From contig JAEBDY010000001.1 of assembly GCA_049997955.1 (NCBI GenBank), forward strand, positions 620,001 to 684,000: a stretch of 64,000 nucleotides of DNA. The letters run 5' to 3'. The position numbers were made by a program, and so were the translations under genes. This stretch comes from Umezawaea sp049997955 (GTDB taxonomy: Bacteria; Actinomycetota; Actinomycetes; Mycobacteriales; Pseudonocardiaceae). The number at the start of each line of letters is the position of its first letter. Position 1 is the first letter of the stretch. This document shows, piece after piece, positions 33,557 through 41,560 of the stretch. The notes below the pieces were generated by a model, which saw nothing but the letters and a program-made list of their open reading frames with translations, was not told the DNA's origin and did no database searches.

Positions 33557-33752
33557 GTCGGGTTGGGTGCGTGCTTCCGCTTTGCTGTGGCGGGGTCGGG
33601 TGCGTGTGTCCGCTTGCCGGTGGTGGGTCGGGTGTGTGCGTCCGCTTTGCTGTGGCGGATCGAGAGCGTGTGTCCGCTCGCCGGGTGGGTCGAGTGTGTG
33701 CGTCCGCGTTCCGGTGGTGGGTCGGGTGCGTGCGTTTGCTTGCCGGTGGCGG
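33557..33752. repeat. About 32-bp tandem repeat array, six units
   Basis: Units of the form GTCGGGTGYGTGYGTCCGCTT plus GCYGGTGGYGG start at about 33557, 33595, 33627, 33659, 33689 and 33721 with 30-38-base spacing. Frames across it are Cys/Val/Gly repeats and do not look like a protein. The first unit is also present after element B copy 3, but the array is expanded only here. No gene is seen in 33041-33163 or 33283-33424. Confidence 0.65.
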
Positions 33753-33784
33753 AGCGGGCCGTGCTTTGCTTGGGTCGTGTGGCT

Positions 33785-34018
33785 TTAATGCGGTCTGCCT
33801 GAGGCTCGCCAGGCTCCTGGGCCCGGCATCAGTTGTGCGCGCACGCGGTGGGCTGGGTTGCCCCAGTCCGATCTGCCCGATGCCGACACCGGTGCCGATG
33901 CCTGTGCCGACGCTGGTGCCGCAGCCAAGCCGGCCACCACCGCTGTCAGGCCTGCCAGTTCCGCGTCGTCCGGGTTTCCCTTGACCACGCGGAGCAGAGG
34001 GCGGTCGTCGGCGGTCAC
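33785..34018 (-). CDS. accE: Acyl-CoA carboxylase epsilon subunit
   Basis: This small subunit (77 residues) stabilises or activates acyl-CoA carboxylase holoenzymes in actinomycetes. Its N-terminal LRVVKGNPDDAELAGLTAVVAGL and C-terminal RSDWGNPAHRVRAQLMPGPGAWRASGRPH (in parts: DWGNPAHRVR, GPGAWRASG) are the two conserved blocks of the family, joined by an Ala/Ser/Pro linker. GTG 34018 overlaps the carboxyltransferase stop (GTGA), so the two are translated as a pair. The gene ends beside the 32-bp tandem repeat array. The same accD5-accE5 order occurs in M. tuberculosis. Confidence 0.9.
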   Translation of the reverse strand: MTADDRPLLRVVKGNPDDAELAGLTAVVAGLAAAPASAQASAPVSASGRSDWGNPAHRVRAQLMPGPGAWRASGRPH

Positions 34019-35646
34019 AGCGGGATGTTCCCGTGCTTCTTGGGGGGCATGGTTTCTCGTTTGTCCCTCAGCACGTTCAAGGCCCTTGCTACGTACGTCC
34101 TGGTGTACGACGGGGGGATCACCGAGTCCACGTAGCCGCGTTCCGCTGCCACGTAAGGGTTGCAGAGGGTGTCCTCGTACTCCGCCTGTAGCTGTGCCCG
34201 CAGCGCGTCCACGTCCTTGCCCTCGTTCACCGCGTTGGCCAAGGTCTTGCGGTGGACGATGTTCGCCGCTCCCGAAGCTCCCATGACGGCGATCTGGGCT
34301 GTTGGCCACGCGAGGTTGATGTCCGCGCCCAGGTGCTTCGAGCCCATGACGTCGTAGGCGCCGCCGTAGGCCTTGCGGGTGATGACGGTGACCAGCGGGA
34401 CCGTTGCTTCCGCGTAGGCGTAGATGAGTTTCGCGCCTCGGCGGATGATGCCGTTCCACTCCTGGTCCGTGCCCGGTAGGAAGCCGGGGACGTCCACGAA
34501 GGTGAGGACCGGGACGTTGAAGGCGTCGCAGGTCCTGACGAACCTGGCCGCCTTCTCGCTGGCGTCGATGTCCAGGCAGCCCGCGTACTGGGTCGGCTGG
34601 TTCGCGACGATGCCCACCGCGTGCCCGTCGACCCGCCCGTAGCCGATGAGGATGTTGGGGGCGAAGAGGGGTTGGACCTCCAGGAACTCGCCGTCGTCCA
34701 GGACGCGGGTGAGGACCTCGTGCATGTCGTACGGCTGGTTCGCCGAGTCCGGGATGAGGGTGTCCAGCTCCCTGTCCTCGTCGGTGACCGAGTCCTCCAC
34801 CGTGCCGTGCAGGAGGTCCTGCGGGGCGTCGAAGACCGGGGGTTCCGCGAGGTTGTTCGACGGCAGGTAGGACAGCAGTTCCTTGACGTACGCGATGGCG
34901 TCGTCCTCGTCGCTGCCGAGGTAGTGGGCGTTGCCGGACTTCGTGTTGTGGGTGCGGCCGCCGCCCAGCTCCTCGAAGCCGACGTCCTCGCCGGTGACGG
35001 TCTTGATCACGTCGGGGCCGGTGATGAACATGTGCGAGGTCTGGTCGACCATCACGACGAAGTCCGTGAGCGCGGGCGAGTAGACGTGGCCGCCCGCGTT
35101 GGCGCCCATGATCAGCGAGATCTGCGGGATCACGCCGGACGCCTGGACGTTGCGGCGGAAGATCTCGCCGTAGAGACCCAGGGAGACGACCCCCTCCTGG
35201 ATCCGCGCGCCGCCGCCCTCGTTGATCCCGACCAGCGGCCTGCCCGTCTTGAGGGCCAGGTCCATGATCTTGACGATCTTCTCGCCGTACACCTCGCCGA
35301 GCGAGCCGCCGAAGATCGTCACGTCCTGGCTGAACACGCACACCGGGCGTCCGTCGACCGTGCCGTAGCCGGTCACGACGCCGTCGCCGTACGGGCGGTT
35401 CCCCTCCAGGCCGAAATTGGTCGAGCGGTGGCGGGCCAGCTCGTCCAACTCGATGAACGAGCCGGGGTCGAGCAGCGCGTCGATGCGTTCGCGAGCGGTC
35501 TTCTTGCCCTTCGCGTGCTGCTTCTCGATCGCACGCTCCGAGCCCGCGCGCACCGCCGCCCCGGTGCGGCGGTAGAGGTCGGCCAGCTTCCCGGCCGTGG
35601 TGTGGACGTCGGCCTCGTCGCCGACCGGTTCCGTGGCACTGCTCAT
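34015..35646 (-). CDS. accD5: Acyl-CoA (propionyl-CoA) carboxylase beta subunit, carboxyltransferase
   Basis: It transfers CO2 from carboxybiotin to acetyl- or propionyl-CoA. The 543-residue product has the N-terminal crotonase-like domain (HAKGKKTARERIDALLDPGSF, in parts KGKKTARERI; VFSQDVTIFGGSLGE; INEGGGARIQEG oxyanion motif) and the C-terminal domain with FLPGTDQEWNGIIRRGAK and the glycine-rich RKAYGGAYDVMGSKHLGAD. ATG 35646 is chosen over the ATG at 35673, because conservation begins after it and TAGGCT (35660-35655) stands eight bases upstream. It pairs with accE and with the biotin-carrying alpha subunit at 26 kb. The malonyl- or methylmalonyl-CoA product links to MutAB and to fatty acid synthesis. 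Confidence 0.95.
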   Translation of the reverse strand: MSSATEPVGDEADVHTTAGKLADLYRRTGAAVRAGSERAIEKQHAKGKKTARERIDALLDPGSFIELDELARHRSTNFGLEGNRPYGDGVVTGYGTVDGRPVCVFSQDVTIFGGSLGEVYGEKIVKIMDLALKTGRPLVGINEGGGARIQEGVVSLGLYGEIFRRNVQASGVIPQISLIMGANAGGHVYSPALTDFVVMVDQTSHMFITGPDVIKTVTGEDVGFEELGGGRTHNTKSGNAHYLGSDEDDAIAYVKELLSYLPSNNLAEPPVFDAPQDLLHGTVEDSVTDEDRELDTLIPDSANQPYDMHEVLTRVLDDGEFLEVQPLFAPNILIGYGRVDGHAVGIVANQPTQYAGCLDIDASEKAARFVRTCDAFNVPVLTFVDVPGFLPGTDQEWNGIIRRGAKLIYAYAEATVPLVTVITRKAYGGAYDVMGSKHLGADINLAWPTAQIAVMGASGAANIVHRKTLANAVNEGKDVDALRAQLQAEYEDTLCNPYVAAERGYVDSVIPPSYTRTYVARALNVLRDKRETMPPKKHGNIPL

Positions 35647-35826
35647 GGCTCGGCAGCCTAACCACAGGTCCACGAGCTTGTACTGATCAGTAGCTCACGT
35701 CACTGGGACGGTGGAAGGGGCTCGCTTGACCTCCAGCGAGGTGGAGGTTGCAGGCTTGACCGGTCCACCCCGCCGCTCGTCCGCTCCGACCGGCGGCGGG
35801 GCGGACGTCTTCCTAGGATGGCGCGG

Positions 35827-36630
35827 GTGAGCACGCCTCTTGACGTCGACGCGCTGCGGTCCCGCCTGGTCGGGCCGTACGCCTCGGTCGACTTCACCCC
35901 CAGCACCGAGTCCACCAACGCCGACCTCGTGCGGGCCGCCGCCGACGGAGCGCCCGACCGGACGGTGCTGATCGCGGACGAGCAGACCGCCGGGCAGGGC
36001 AGGCGGGGGCGGACGTGGGCGTCGCCGCCCGGCAGCGGGCTGTACGTGAGCGTGCTGTTCCGGCCGGTCGGCGTGGATCCGGCGCGGCTGCCGTGGCTGA
36101 CGCTGATCGCCGGCCTGGCGCTGATGCGGGTCGCGGACTCCGTCGGCGTGGGTGCCGCGCTGAAGTGGCCGAACGACCTGCTGCTCGGCCCCGAGCGGGG
36201 CAAGGGCGCAGGGGTGCTGGCCGAAGCGTCGTCCGGCGCGGTGGTGGTGGGCATCGGGTTGAACGTCGCCCCGCTGCCCGCCGACGTCGTGCCCGGTCCC
36301 GGTGGGCTCGCGCCGACCTCGCTGGCCGACCAGGGGGCGACGGAGTTGGACCGGACCGACATCGCCGAGCGCCTGCTGGTGCCCCTGTCCGAGATGGAGT
36401 TCGACTGGCGCTGGTCGGGCGGGGACCCGCGCTCGACCGGGCTGCTCGACCAGTACCGCGAGCACTGCTCGACGCTCGGGCAGCGGGTGCGGGTGGAGCT
36501 GAGCGGGGGTCGTGAGCTGGTCGGGACCGGGCACGACGTGGCGGTCGACGGGACGCTCGTGGTGCGCGCGGACGACGGCGTGGACCACACGGTTTCCGCA
36601 GGTGATGTCGTTCACCTCCGCTCGGTGTGA
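35827..36630 (+). CDS. birA: Biotin--[acetyl-CoA-carboxylase] ligase, monofunctional
   Basis: It activates biotin as biotinyl-AMP and attaches it to the carrier lysine of the carboxylase alpha subunit. The 267-residue product has the biotinyl-AMP loop GQGRRGRTWASPPGSGLY (about 59-76), LKWPNDLLLG (about 115) with the catalytic Lys, and a C-terminal SH3-like domain (DVAVDGTLVVRADDG). There is no N-terminal helix-turn-helix, so it is an enzyme only, not a repressor. GTG 35827 is preferred over the ATG at 35818 because TAGGAT (35814-35819) ends seven bases before it. It is divergent from accD5, keeping enzyme and substrate genes together. Confidence 0.94.
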   Translation: MSTPLDVDALRSRLVGPYASVDFTPSTESTNADLVRAAADGAPDRTVLIADEQTAGQGRRGRTWASPPGSGLYVSVLFRPVGVDPARLPWLTLIAGLALMRVADSVGVGAALKWPNDLLLGPERGKGAGVLAEASSGAVVVGIGLNVAPLPADVVPGPGGLAPTSLADQGATELDRTDIAERLLVPLSEMEFDWRWSGGDPRSTGLLDQYREHCSTLGQRVRVELSGGRELVGTGHDVAVDGTLVVRADDGVDHTVSAGDVVHLRSV

Positions 36631-36715
36631 CGAACACGCCGAAGGTCCCGACCGGGCCAGGTGTCCGGCGGTACCGTGGCTCGTCCGTTCAGCGCCGCTC
36701 AACCGGAGGATCGCC

Positions 36716-37246
36716 GTGGCGTACCCCGACGACCTGCTCAGCCCCAGTGAGCACGTCGTGATCCACAACCACCCGCACTGGAAGATGCTCCTGCTCCCGG
36801 TGTTCTTCCTCCTCGTGGTGGTGGCCGCGTTCGCCTTCACCGCGTCGCTGGTCGCCGAGCAGTCGTGGGCGACGCTCGCGCAGATCGGGCTCGCCGTGGT
36901 CGGGGTGCTGCTGGTCGCCTGGCTGACGCTGGCGCCGCTGATCCGCTGGCGCACCACGCACTTCATCGTCACCAGCGACCGCGTGATGGCCCGCGAGGGC
37001 GTGCTCAAGCGGACCGGTCTGGACATCCCGCTGTCGCGGATCAACAGCGTGCGGTTCGAGCACAGCCTGCTGGACCGGGTGCTCGGCTGCGGCACGCTGA
37101 TCATCGAGTCGGCGTCGGACGAGCCGCTGGAGTTCGACGACATCCCGAAGGTCGAGCGCGTGCACTCGCTGCTGTACCGCCAGATCAACGACAACCCGGA
37201 CGACGACTTCCGGCCGGGGAACGAGGTGGCCGGTGGGCGCGCGTGA
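36716..37246 (+). CDS. Membrane protein with bacterial PH (bPH2/DUF304) domain
   Basis: The 176-residue product has a short cytoplasmic start, two hydrophobic segments (MLLLPVFFLLVVVAAFAFTA and IGLAVVGVLLVAWLTLAPLI, about 24-78) and a C-terminal pleckstrin-homology-like domain (THFIVTSDRVMAREGVLKR, DIPLSRINSVRFEHSLLDRVLGCGTLIIES in parts). GTG 36716 follows CCGGAGGA at six bases. M. tuberculosis Rv3278c, also beside birA, is the same type. The function of bPH2 membrane proteins is unknown; binding of membrane or peptide ligands is proposed for the fold. The 3' end overlaps the HMG-CoA lyase start. Confidence 0.85.
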   Translation: MAYPDDLLSPSEHVVIHNHPHWKMLLLPVFFLLVVVAAFAFTASLVAEQSWATLAQIGLAVVGVLLVAWLTLAPLIRWRTTHFIVTSDRVMAREGVLKRTGLDIPLSRINSVRFEHSLLDRVLGCGTLIIESASDEPLEFDDIPKVERVHSLLYRQINDNPDDDFRPGNEVAGGRA

Positions 37247-38162
37247 GGTGAACCTCCCCGATGTGGTCCCCGGCAGCGGTTTGCCGGAGCGGATCACCAT
37301 CTGGGAGGTCGGGGCGCGGGACGGGCTGCAGAACGAGTCCGCGATCGTGCCGGTCGACGTGAAGCTGGAGTTCCTGGACCGTCTCGCCGACGCCGGGTCG
37401 ACCGTGCTGGAGGCGACCAGCTTCGTGCACCCCAGGTGGGTGCCGCAGCTGGCCGACGCCGAGGAACTGCTGGCAGGGCTGGAACAACGGCCCGGTGTCC
37501 GCTACCCGGTGCTCGTGCCGAACGACCGCGGGCTGGACCGGGCGCTGGCGGCGGGGGTGCGGGACATCGCGATCTTCGCCAGCGCCACCGAGACGTTCGC
37601 CAACCGCAACCTCAACCGCACGCTGGACGAGCAGTTCGCGATGTTCGAGCCGGTCGTGACGCGCGCCCGCGCCGAAGGGCTGGACGTCCGCGGGTACGTG
37701 TCGATGTGCTTCGGCGACCCGTGGGAGGGCCCGGTCGCGCGCGAGCAGGTCGTCGGGGTCGGCAAGCGGCTGCTGGACATGGGCTGCTCGCAGCTCTCGC
37801 TCGGCGACACGATCGGCGTCGCCACGCCGGGCCAGGTGAAGGCGCTGCTGGCGGGCTTCGACTCGGTCGAGCCGCTGGCCGTGCACTTCCACGACACCTA
37901 CGGCCAGGCGCTGGCGAACACGCTGGCCGCGCTGGAGTCCGGGGTCACGACGGTCGACGCGTCCGCGGGCGGGCTCGGCGGCTGCCCGTACGCGGAGTCG
38001 GCGACCGGCAACCTGGCCACCGAGGACCTGGTGTGGATGCTCGACGGCCTCGGCGTCCGGCACGGCGTGGACCTCGACAAGATGGCCGACACCAGCGCGT
38101 GGATGGCCGAGCGGCTCGGCCGCCCCAGCCCGTCGCGCGTCGTCAGGGCGCTCCGCGGCTGA
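37233..38162 (+). CDS. mvaB: Hydroxymethylglutaryl-CoA lyase
   Basis: It splits HMG-CoA into acetyl-CoA and acetoacetate, the last step of leucine catabolism. The 309-residue product is a DRE-TIM metallolyase: EVGARDGLQNE near residue 24 supplies the metal-binding Asp, LSLGDTIGVATP and VHFHDTYGQALAN supply the His ligands, and ASAGGLGGCPYA (about 248-259) carries the catalytic Cys. The GTG at 37233 overlaps the PH gene by 14 bases; another in-frame GTG (37242) is possible. The gene's last 20 bases overlap the convergent MaoC gene. With the acyl-CoA carboxylase and acyl-CoA dehydrogenase it fits branched-chain amino acid breakdown. Confidence 0.94.
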   Translation: MGAREVNLPDVVPGSGLPERITIWEVGARDGLQNESAIVPVDVKLEFLDRLADAGSTVLEATSFVHPRWVPQLADAEELLAGLEQRPGVRYPVLVPNDRGLDRALAAGVRDIAIFASATETFANRNLNRTLDEQFAMFEPVVTRARAEGLDVRGYVSMCFGDPWEGPVAREQVVGVGKRLLDMGCSQLSLGDTIGVATPGQVKALLAGFDSVEPLAVHFHDTYGQALANTLAALESGVTTVDASAGGLGGCPYAESATGNLATEDLVWMLDGLGVRHGVDLDKMADTSAWMAERLGRPSPSRVVRALRG

Positions 38163-38601
38163 CCCCGGAGGAGAAGACGCCGGTGAAGGTCAGCTGGTAC
38201 ACCGCTTCCGCGCCGCGGTAGGCCGCCCCGGTGATCTCCACCAGGCCCAGCTCGGGGCGGCTGCGGGACACGCGCGCGCCGATGACCTCCAGCTCGCAGC
38301 GCAGCACGTCGCCCGCGAACACGGGGGCGAGCCACCTCAGGTCGCGCCCGCCGGGCGAGCCCTGGGACGTCGAGTCGGCCAGCACGTGGTCGACGTACTG
38401 CCGCATCCACAGCGACGCGGTGAACCAGCCGGACGCGGCCAACCCGCCGAGCAGGGACCGCTTCCCGGCCTGCTCGTCCAGGTGGAACGGCTGCGGGTCG
38501 AAGCGCTCGGCGAACGCCAGCATCTCCTCGCGCTCGACGGTGACCTCGCCGAGCGGGATGATCCGTCCAGGGGTCAGGTCTTCGAAGGTGATGGGGCTCA
38601 T
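38143..38601 (-). CDS. MaoC-family (R)-specific enoyl-CoA hydratase/dehydratase
   Basis: This is a hot-dog-fold hydratase of 152 residues. The catalytic Asp/His motif appears as FAERFDPQPFHLDEQAGKRSLLGGLAASGW (in parts: FDPQPFHLDE, GGLAASGW) around residues 31-58, the normal position. LRWLAPVFAGDVLRCELEV and YQLTFTGVF complete the fold. ATG 38601 starts SPITFEDL; an in-frame TTG at 38613 would add four residues. It probably acts on acyl-CoA intermediates, consistent with the HMG-CoA lyase it overlaps tail-to-tail by 20 bases. The exact substrate is unknown. Confidence 0.9.
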   Translation of the reverse strand: MSPITFEDLTPGRIIPLGEVTVEREEMLAFAERFDPQPFHLDEQAGKRSLLGGLAASGWFTASLWMRQYVDHVLADSTSQGSPGGRDLRWLAPVFAGDVLRCELEVIGARVSRSRPELGLVEITGAAYRGAEAVYQLTFTGVFSSGVSRGAP

Positions 38602-38670
38602 GAGGAGATACAACCACCGGGAACCGGGTGGCGTGGTCGCACGTCCAACGCGCGTGAACCGGAGGTGGCC

Positions 38671-39117
38671 GTGACGTCAGATCACCGGGGCCAGGTCGAG
38701 GAGCTGCTCGCCGACTACCGGCGCAGCCGCGACCAGTTGGCGTCCGTGCAGCGCGACCTGGCGAGGATCAAGGCATCGGTGACCAGTGACGACGGCACGG
38801 TCACCGCGACCGTCGGCACGGGCGGCGCGCTCACCGGGCTGGAGTTGGCGGACAACGCCTACCGCGTGCACCGGCCCGACCAGCTGGCCGAGCTGATCCT
38901 CCGCACCACCGAGGCCGCCGCGGCGAAGGCGGCCGAGCGGACCTACCGGACCCTGGCGCCCGTGCTGCCCGCGGACACCGATCCGGCGGCGCTCGTGCGC
39001 GGCACCGCGGACCTCGCTCCCGAGGAGATCGCCCCGCCGCCGAGGCGCCCGCCGCCGGAGGACGACGACTTCGCGCTGCGCGACAGCTGGATGGACGACG
39101 TGGGGAGGACGCGATGA
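38671..39117 (+). CDS. YbaB/EbfC-like protein at the head of an ESX-toxin cluster
   Basis: The 148-residue product has an N-terminal helix (VEELLADYRRSRDQLASVQRDL in parts) and a central beta/helix region DGTVTATVGTGGALTGLEL with LAELILRTTEAAAAKAAERT, the pattern of YbaB/EbfC proteins. Such genes often head WXG100 clusters in Pseudonocardiales. GTG 38671 is supported by GGAGGTGG. The C-terminus is Pro/Asp-rich and overlaps the next gene (ATGA at 39114-39117). Whether it binds DNA or acts as a secretion accessory is not known; context favours the second. Confidence 0.78.
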   Translation: MTSDHRGQVEELLADYRRSRDQLASVQRDLARIKASVTSDDGTVTATVGTGGALTGLELADNAYRVHRPDQLAELILRTTEAAAAKAAERTYRTLAPVLPADTDPAALVRGTADLAPEEIAPPPRRPPPEDDDFALRDSWMDDVGRTR

Positions 39118-39428
39118 GCGGGTTCGACGCGGATCTGGTTCGGCTCAACGAAGGCGCGGGCGAGTTCACCGGTTTCGCCGAACGGGCGGGCGGGATCGTC
39201 GCGGAGCTGTCGGGGGTGCTCGACTCGATCGGCCTGTGCTGGGGCACCGACGCGATCGGGCAGAGCTTCGCGGGCGGCCACGTGGCCAAGGCCGACGAGT
39301 CGCTGAGCACCATCGACGGGCTCTCCGCCCGGTTCGGCGGTGTCGGCGAGCGCTTCGCCGCCACCGCGCAGACGTACGGCCAGGTCGACGGAGGCGCCGC
39401 GGGCTCGCTGCGCGACGTCCACAGCTGA
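39114..39428 (+). CDS. WXG100-like small protein
   Basis: This 104-residue helical protein has the two-helix hairpin plan of WXG100/ESAT-6-like substrates: an N-terminal helix (ADLVRLNEGAGEFTGFAERAG), a turn with LCWGTDAIGQSF (Trp-Gly) near residue 42 and a second helix (KADESLSTIDGLSARFGGVGERFAATAQ in parts). It has no signal peptide. ATG 39114 overlaps the YbaB-like stop. It probably forms a heterodimer with, or is co-secreted with, the TNT toxin encoded 12 bases downstream. Confidence 0.8.
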   Translation: MSGFDADLVRLNEGAGEFTGFAERAGGIVAELSGVLDSIGLCWGTDAIGQSFAGGHVAKADESLSTIDGLSARFGGVGERFAATAQTYGQVDGGAAGSLRDVHS

Positions 39429-39439
39429 GGGGCGCGACG

Positions 39440-41560
39440 ATGGGCATCCAACTACCACCGGAACTCGTCGAGGTCGCCGCGAAGGCGGGCGTCACCTGGC
39501 CGGAGGCCGACGAGGACGCGATGCGCACGTCCGCCACGGCGTGGCGCGACGCGGGCAACCGGATCACCGGACTGGCGGGCGACTCCGACGGCTCCGCGAC
39601 CAAGGCGCTCACCGGGATCACCGGCGCGACCGGCGACGCCGCCCGCAAGCACTGGAACGGGGTGGTCGCCCCGGACGGCGACCTGAACACCGCGGCCAAG
39701 GGCTGCCACGCCGCCGCCGACCGGCTGGAGCACGGCGCCGACCAGATCGGCGCGGCCAAGGTGGAGCTGGTCCGCGAACTGGTCAACCTGGCCAAGAACA
39801 ACGACGCCGCGCAGTCGGCCGCCGCCGCCGGCCACCCGACCGCGCTGCTGGGCCTGGACACCGCCGTCGCGGGTGTGGCGGCGAACGCCACGAACCTCAC
39901 GAACACGCTGGCCACGTCGGTGCGGCTGGACAGCGGCGTCGACGTCGGCGCCACCAGCCCGCCGTGCAACCCCAACCCCGGCTCGCACGGCGGCGGTCTG
40001 CTCGACACCGTCGGTGGCGTGGTCGACAAGACCGTGGGCGCCGTGGCGGCTCCGGTGACCGCCGTGACGGGCGCCCTGCCCGCCGTGGTGGCTCCGGTGA
40101 CCGGTGCGCTGCCCGCCGTGGTGGCTCCCGTGACGGGCGCCCTGCCCGCCGTGGTGGCTCCCGTGACGGGCGCCCTGCCCGCCGTGGTCGCTCCGGTGAC
40201 CGGCGCGCTGCCGCTGGTTGCCGAGGTCGTGCCCGCCGTCACCGCGCCGGTGGCGAACGTGGTGTCCGGTGTCGCGCCCGTCGTGGCCGCGCCGATCGCG
40301 CACGTCGCCGCGCCCCTCGTGGACGTGGTGCCGGAGGTGTCACGGGTGGTCGCCGCACCGGTCGCCGCCGTGGTTGGCCCCGAGCCGGCGCTGAACCTGC
40401 CGCCCGCCGCGCCCGTCGCGTCGGCCCTGCCCCAGCCGGTCGCGTCCGCGCACGTCGTCCAGGCGCCGCTCGACGTCCAGCCGCTGGTGCCGACCACCGA
40501 CGGCACGGTGGCGCAGTCGGCGGCCCTGCTCGACCGCCCGCTGCTGCCCGTGGAGGCTCCGGCCCAGCAGACGACGGCGCCACCCGCGCAGACCCAGACC
40601 CCCGGCCTCGGCTCCGCGACCCCCGCGACGCCCGCCGCACCCGCCGTTCCCGCCGCCCAGGCCGCGGCGGGAGGTGTGGTCGGCGCGGTGCAGCGCACGG
40701 ACCAGCCGGTGTCCCAGCGACTCGCGGACCCGGTCACCGGCCAGCGGTCGGAGCAGCCTGGTCAGCGGACCGCGGACCAGTCGCGCCCGACGGACCAGGC
40801 CGCCGCCCAGAAGCAGGCCGAGCAGAAGTCCACCGCCGCGCCGCAGTCGCAGCAACCGCAGACCTCGGCTCCCGCCGCCGCGGGCAAGGACCCGAAGAGG
40901 CCCGAGGACGTGGCCGCCTCCGACCTGTTCGGGGTCCTCTTCTTCCGCGCGTTCCCCCGCGGCGCGAACCCGCGGCCCAGCACCCGTCCGCTCCAGCAGG
41001 TCGAGCGTTCGGCCGCCGAGGCCGACTACGTCGACGGCCTGCGGTTCTCGCCCCAGGACCACCCGCACGCCGACCTGGTCAGCCCCGTGGACCCGCAGCC
41101 GCACCGCACGCCACGGGCGCTCGGCCCGGATCACCCGATGGTGCGAAACCTGACCGACGGCTACGACCCCCAGGCGGGCAGGCACGAACGCGACTGGGAC
41201 GCCGAGTTCGTCCGCTCGGCCGACCCCCTGGAGCACGTCTGGCCGCCCGCCGCGGTGCACCCCGAAGGGGGCTACGAGGCAGGCAGGCCCGACGTGCTGC
41301 CCGCCGGGACCGAGGTGGACCGCTTCGGCACCCCCGAGGGCCGCGTCCTGGCCGCCGCGGGCACCAGGTTCGCCGGTCGCTCGCTGCCGCCGACCGACCT
41401 CGCCGCCGGCTACCGCCGGTACGTCGTCAGCAGGCCGATCCCCGTGTGGCGGACGATCTCCACGCCCTGGTTCGGCCAGCCGGGCGGCGGGACCCGCTAC
41501 CGCACGACCTACCCCGTCGCCGACCTCGTCGCGCTGGGCTACCTGATGGAGCTGTCATGA
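39440..41560 (+). CDS. Polymorphic toxin: WXG100-like N-terminus, repeat linker, C-terminal TNT (NAD glycohydrolase) domain
   Basis: The predicted 706-residue protein has a helical secretion domain (1-190, including RKHWNGVV), an 11-residue repeat GALPAVVAPVT (211-254), a Pro/Ala/Gln-rich linker to about 490 and a C-terminal domain of about 100 residues. That domain has VDRFGTPEGRVLAAAGTRF, SLPP, YVVSRPIPV and PWFGQPGGGTRYRT, the layout of the tuberculosis necrotizing toxin domain, which hydrolyses NAD+. The Gln-containing FGQPGGG segment expected for activity is present. ATG 39440 is weakly supported by a GGGGCG tract. The stop overlaps the downstream small gene, a typical immunity arrangement. 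Export would need an ESX system encoded elsewhere. Confidence 0.85.
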   Translation: MGIQLPPELVEVAAKAGVTWPEADEDAMRTSATAWRDAGNRITGLAGDSDGSATKALTGITGATGDAARKHWNGVVAPDGDLNTAAKGCHAAADRLEHGADQIGAAKVELVRELVNLAKNNDAAQSAAAAGHPTALLGLDTAVAGVAANATNLTNTLATSVRLDSGVDVGATSPPCNPNPGSHGGGLLDTVGGVVDKTVGAVAAPVTAVTGALPAVVAPVTGALPAVVAPVTGALPAVVAPVTGALPAVVAPVTGALPLVAEVVPAVTAPVANVVSGVAPVVAAPIAHVAAPLVDVVPEVSRVVAAPVAAVVGPEPALNLPPAAPVASALPQPVASAHVVQAPLDVQPLVPTTDGTVAQSAALLDRPLLPVEAPAQQTTAPPAQTQTPGLGSATPATPAAPAVPAAQAAAGGVVGAVQRTDQPVSQRLADPVTGQRSEQPGQRTADQSRPTDQAAAQKQAEQKSTAAPQSQQPQTSAPAAAGKDPKRPEDVAASDLFGVLFFRAFPRGANPRPSTRPLQQVERSAAEADYVDGLRFSPQDHPHADLVSPVDPQPHRTPRALGPDHPMVRNLTDGYDPQAGRHERDWDAEFVRSADPLEHVWPPAAVHPEGGYEAGRPDVLPAGTEVDRFGTPEGRVLAAAGTRFAGRSLPPTDLAAGYRRYVVSRPIPVWRTISTPWFGQPGGGTRYRTTYPVADLVALGYLMELS
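40070..40201 (+). repeat. In-frame 33-bp tandem repeat in the toxin linker, four units
   Basis: Four consecutive 33-base units (40070, 40103, 40136, 40169) encode GALPAVVAPVT, followed by a partial fifth. Units two to four differ at few, mostly third-position bases. The repeats would form an extended hydrophobic/proline segment between the secretion and toxin domains and may vary in number between strains. Confidence 0.9.

Noticed and set aside
33553..33984. Cys/Val/Gly-rich ORF across the 32-bp repeat array
   Set aside because: The protein is only a translation of the tandem DNA repeat and runs into accE antisense; no start signal.
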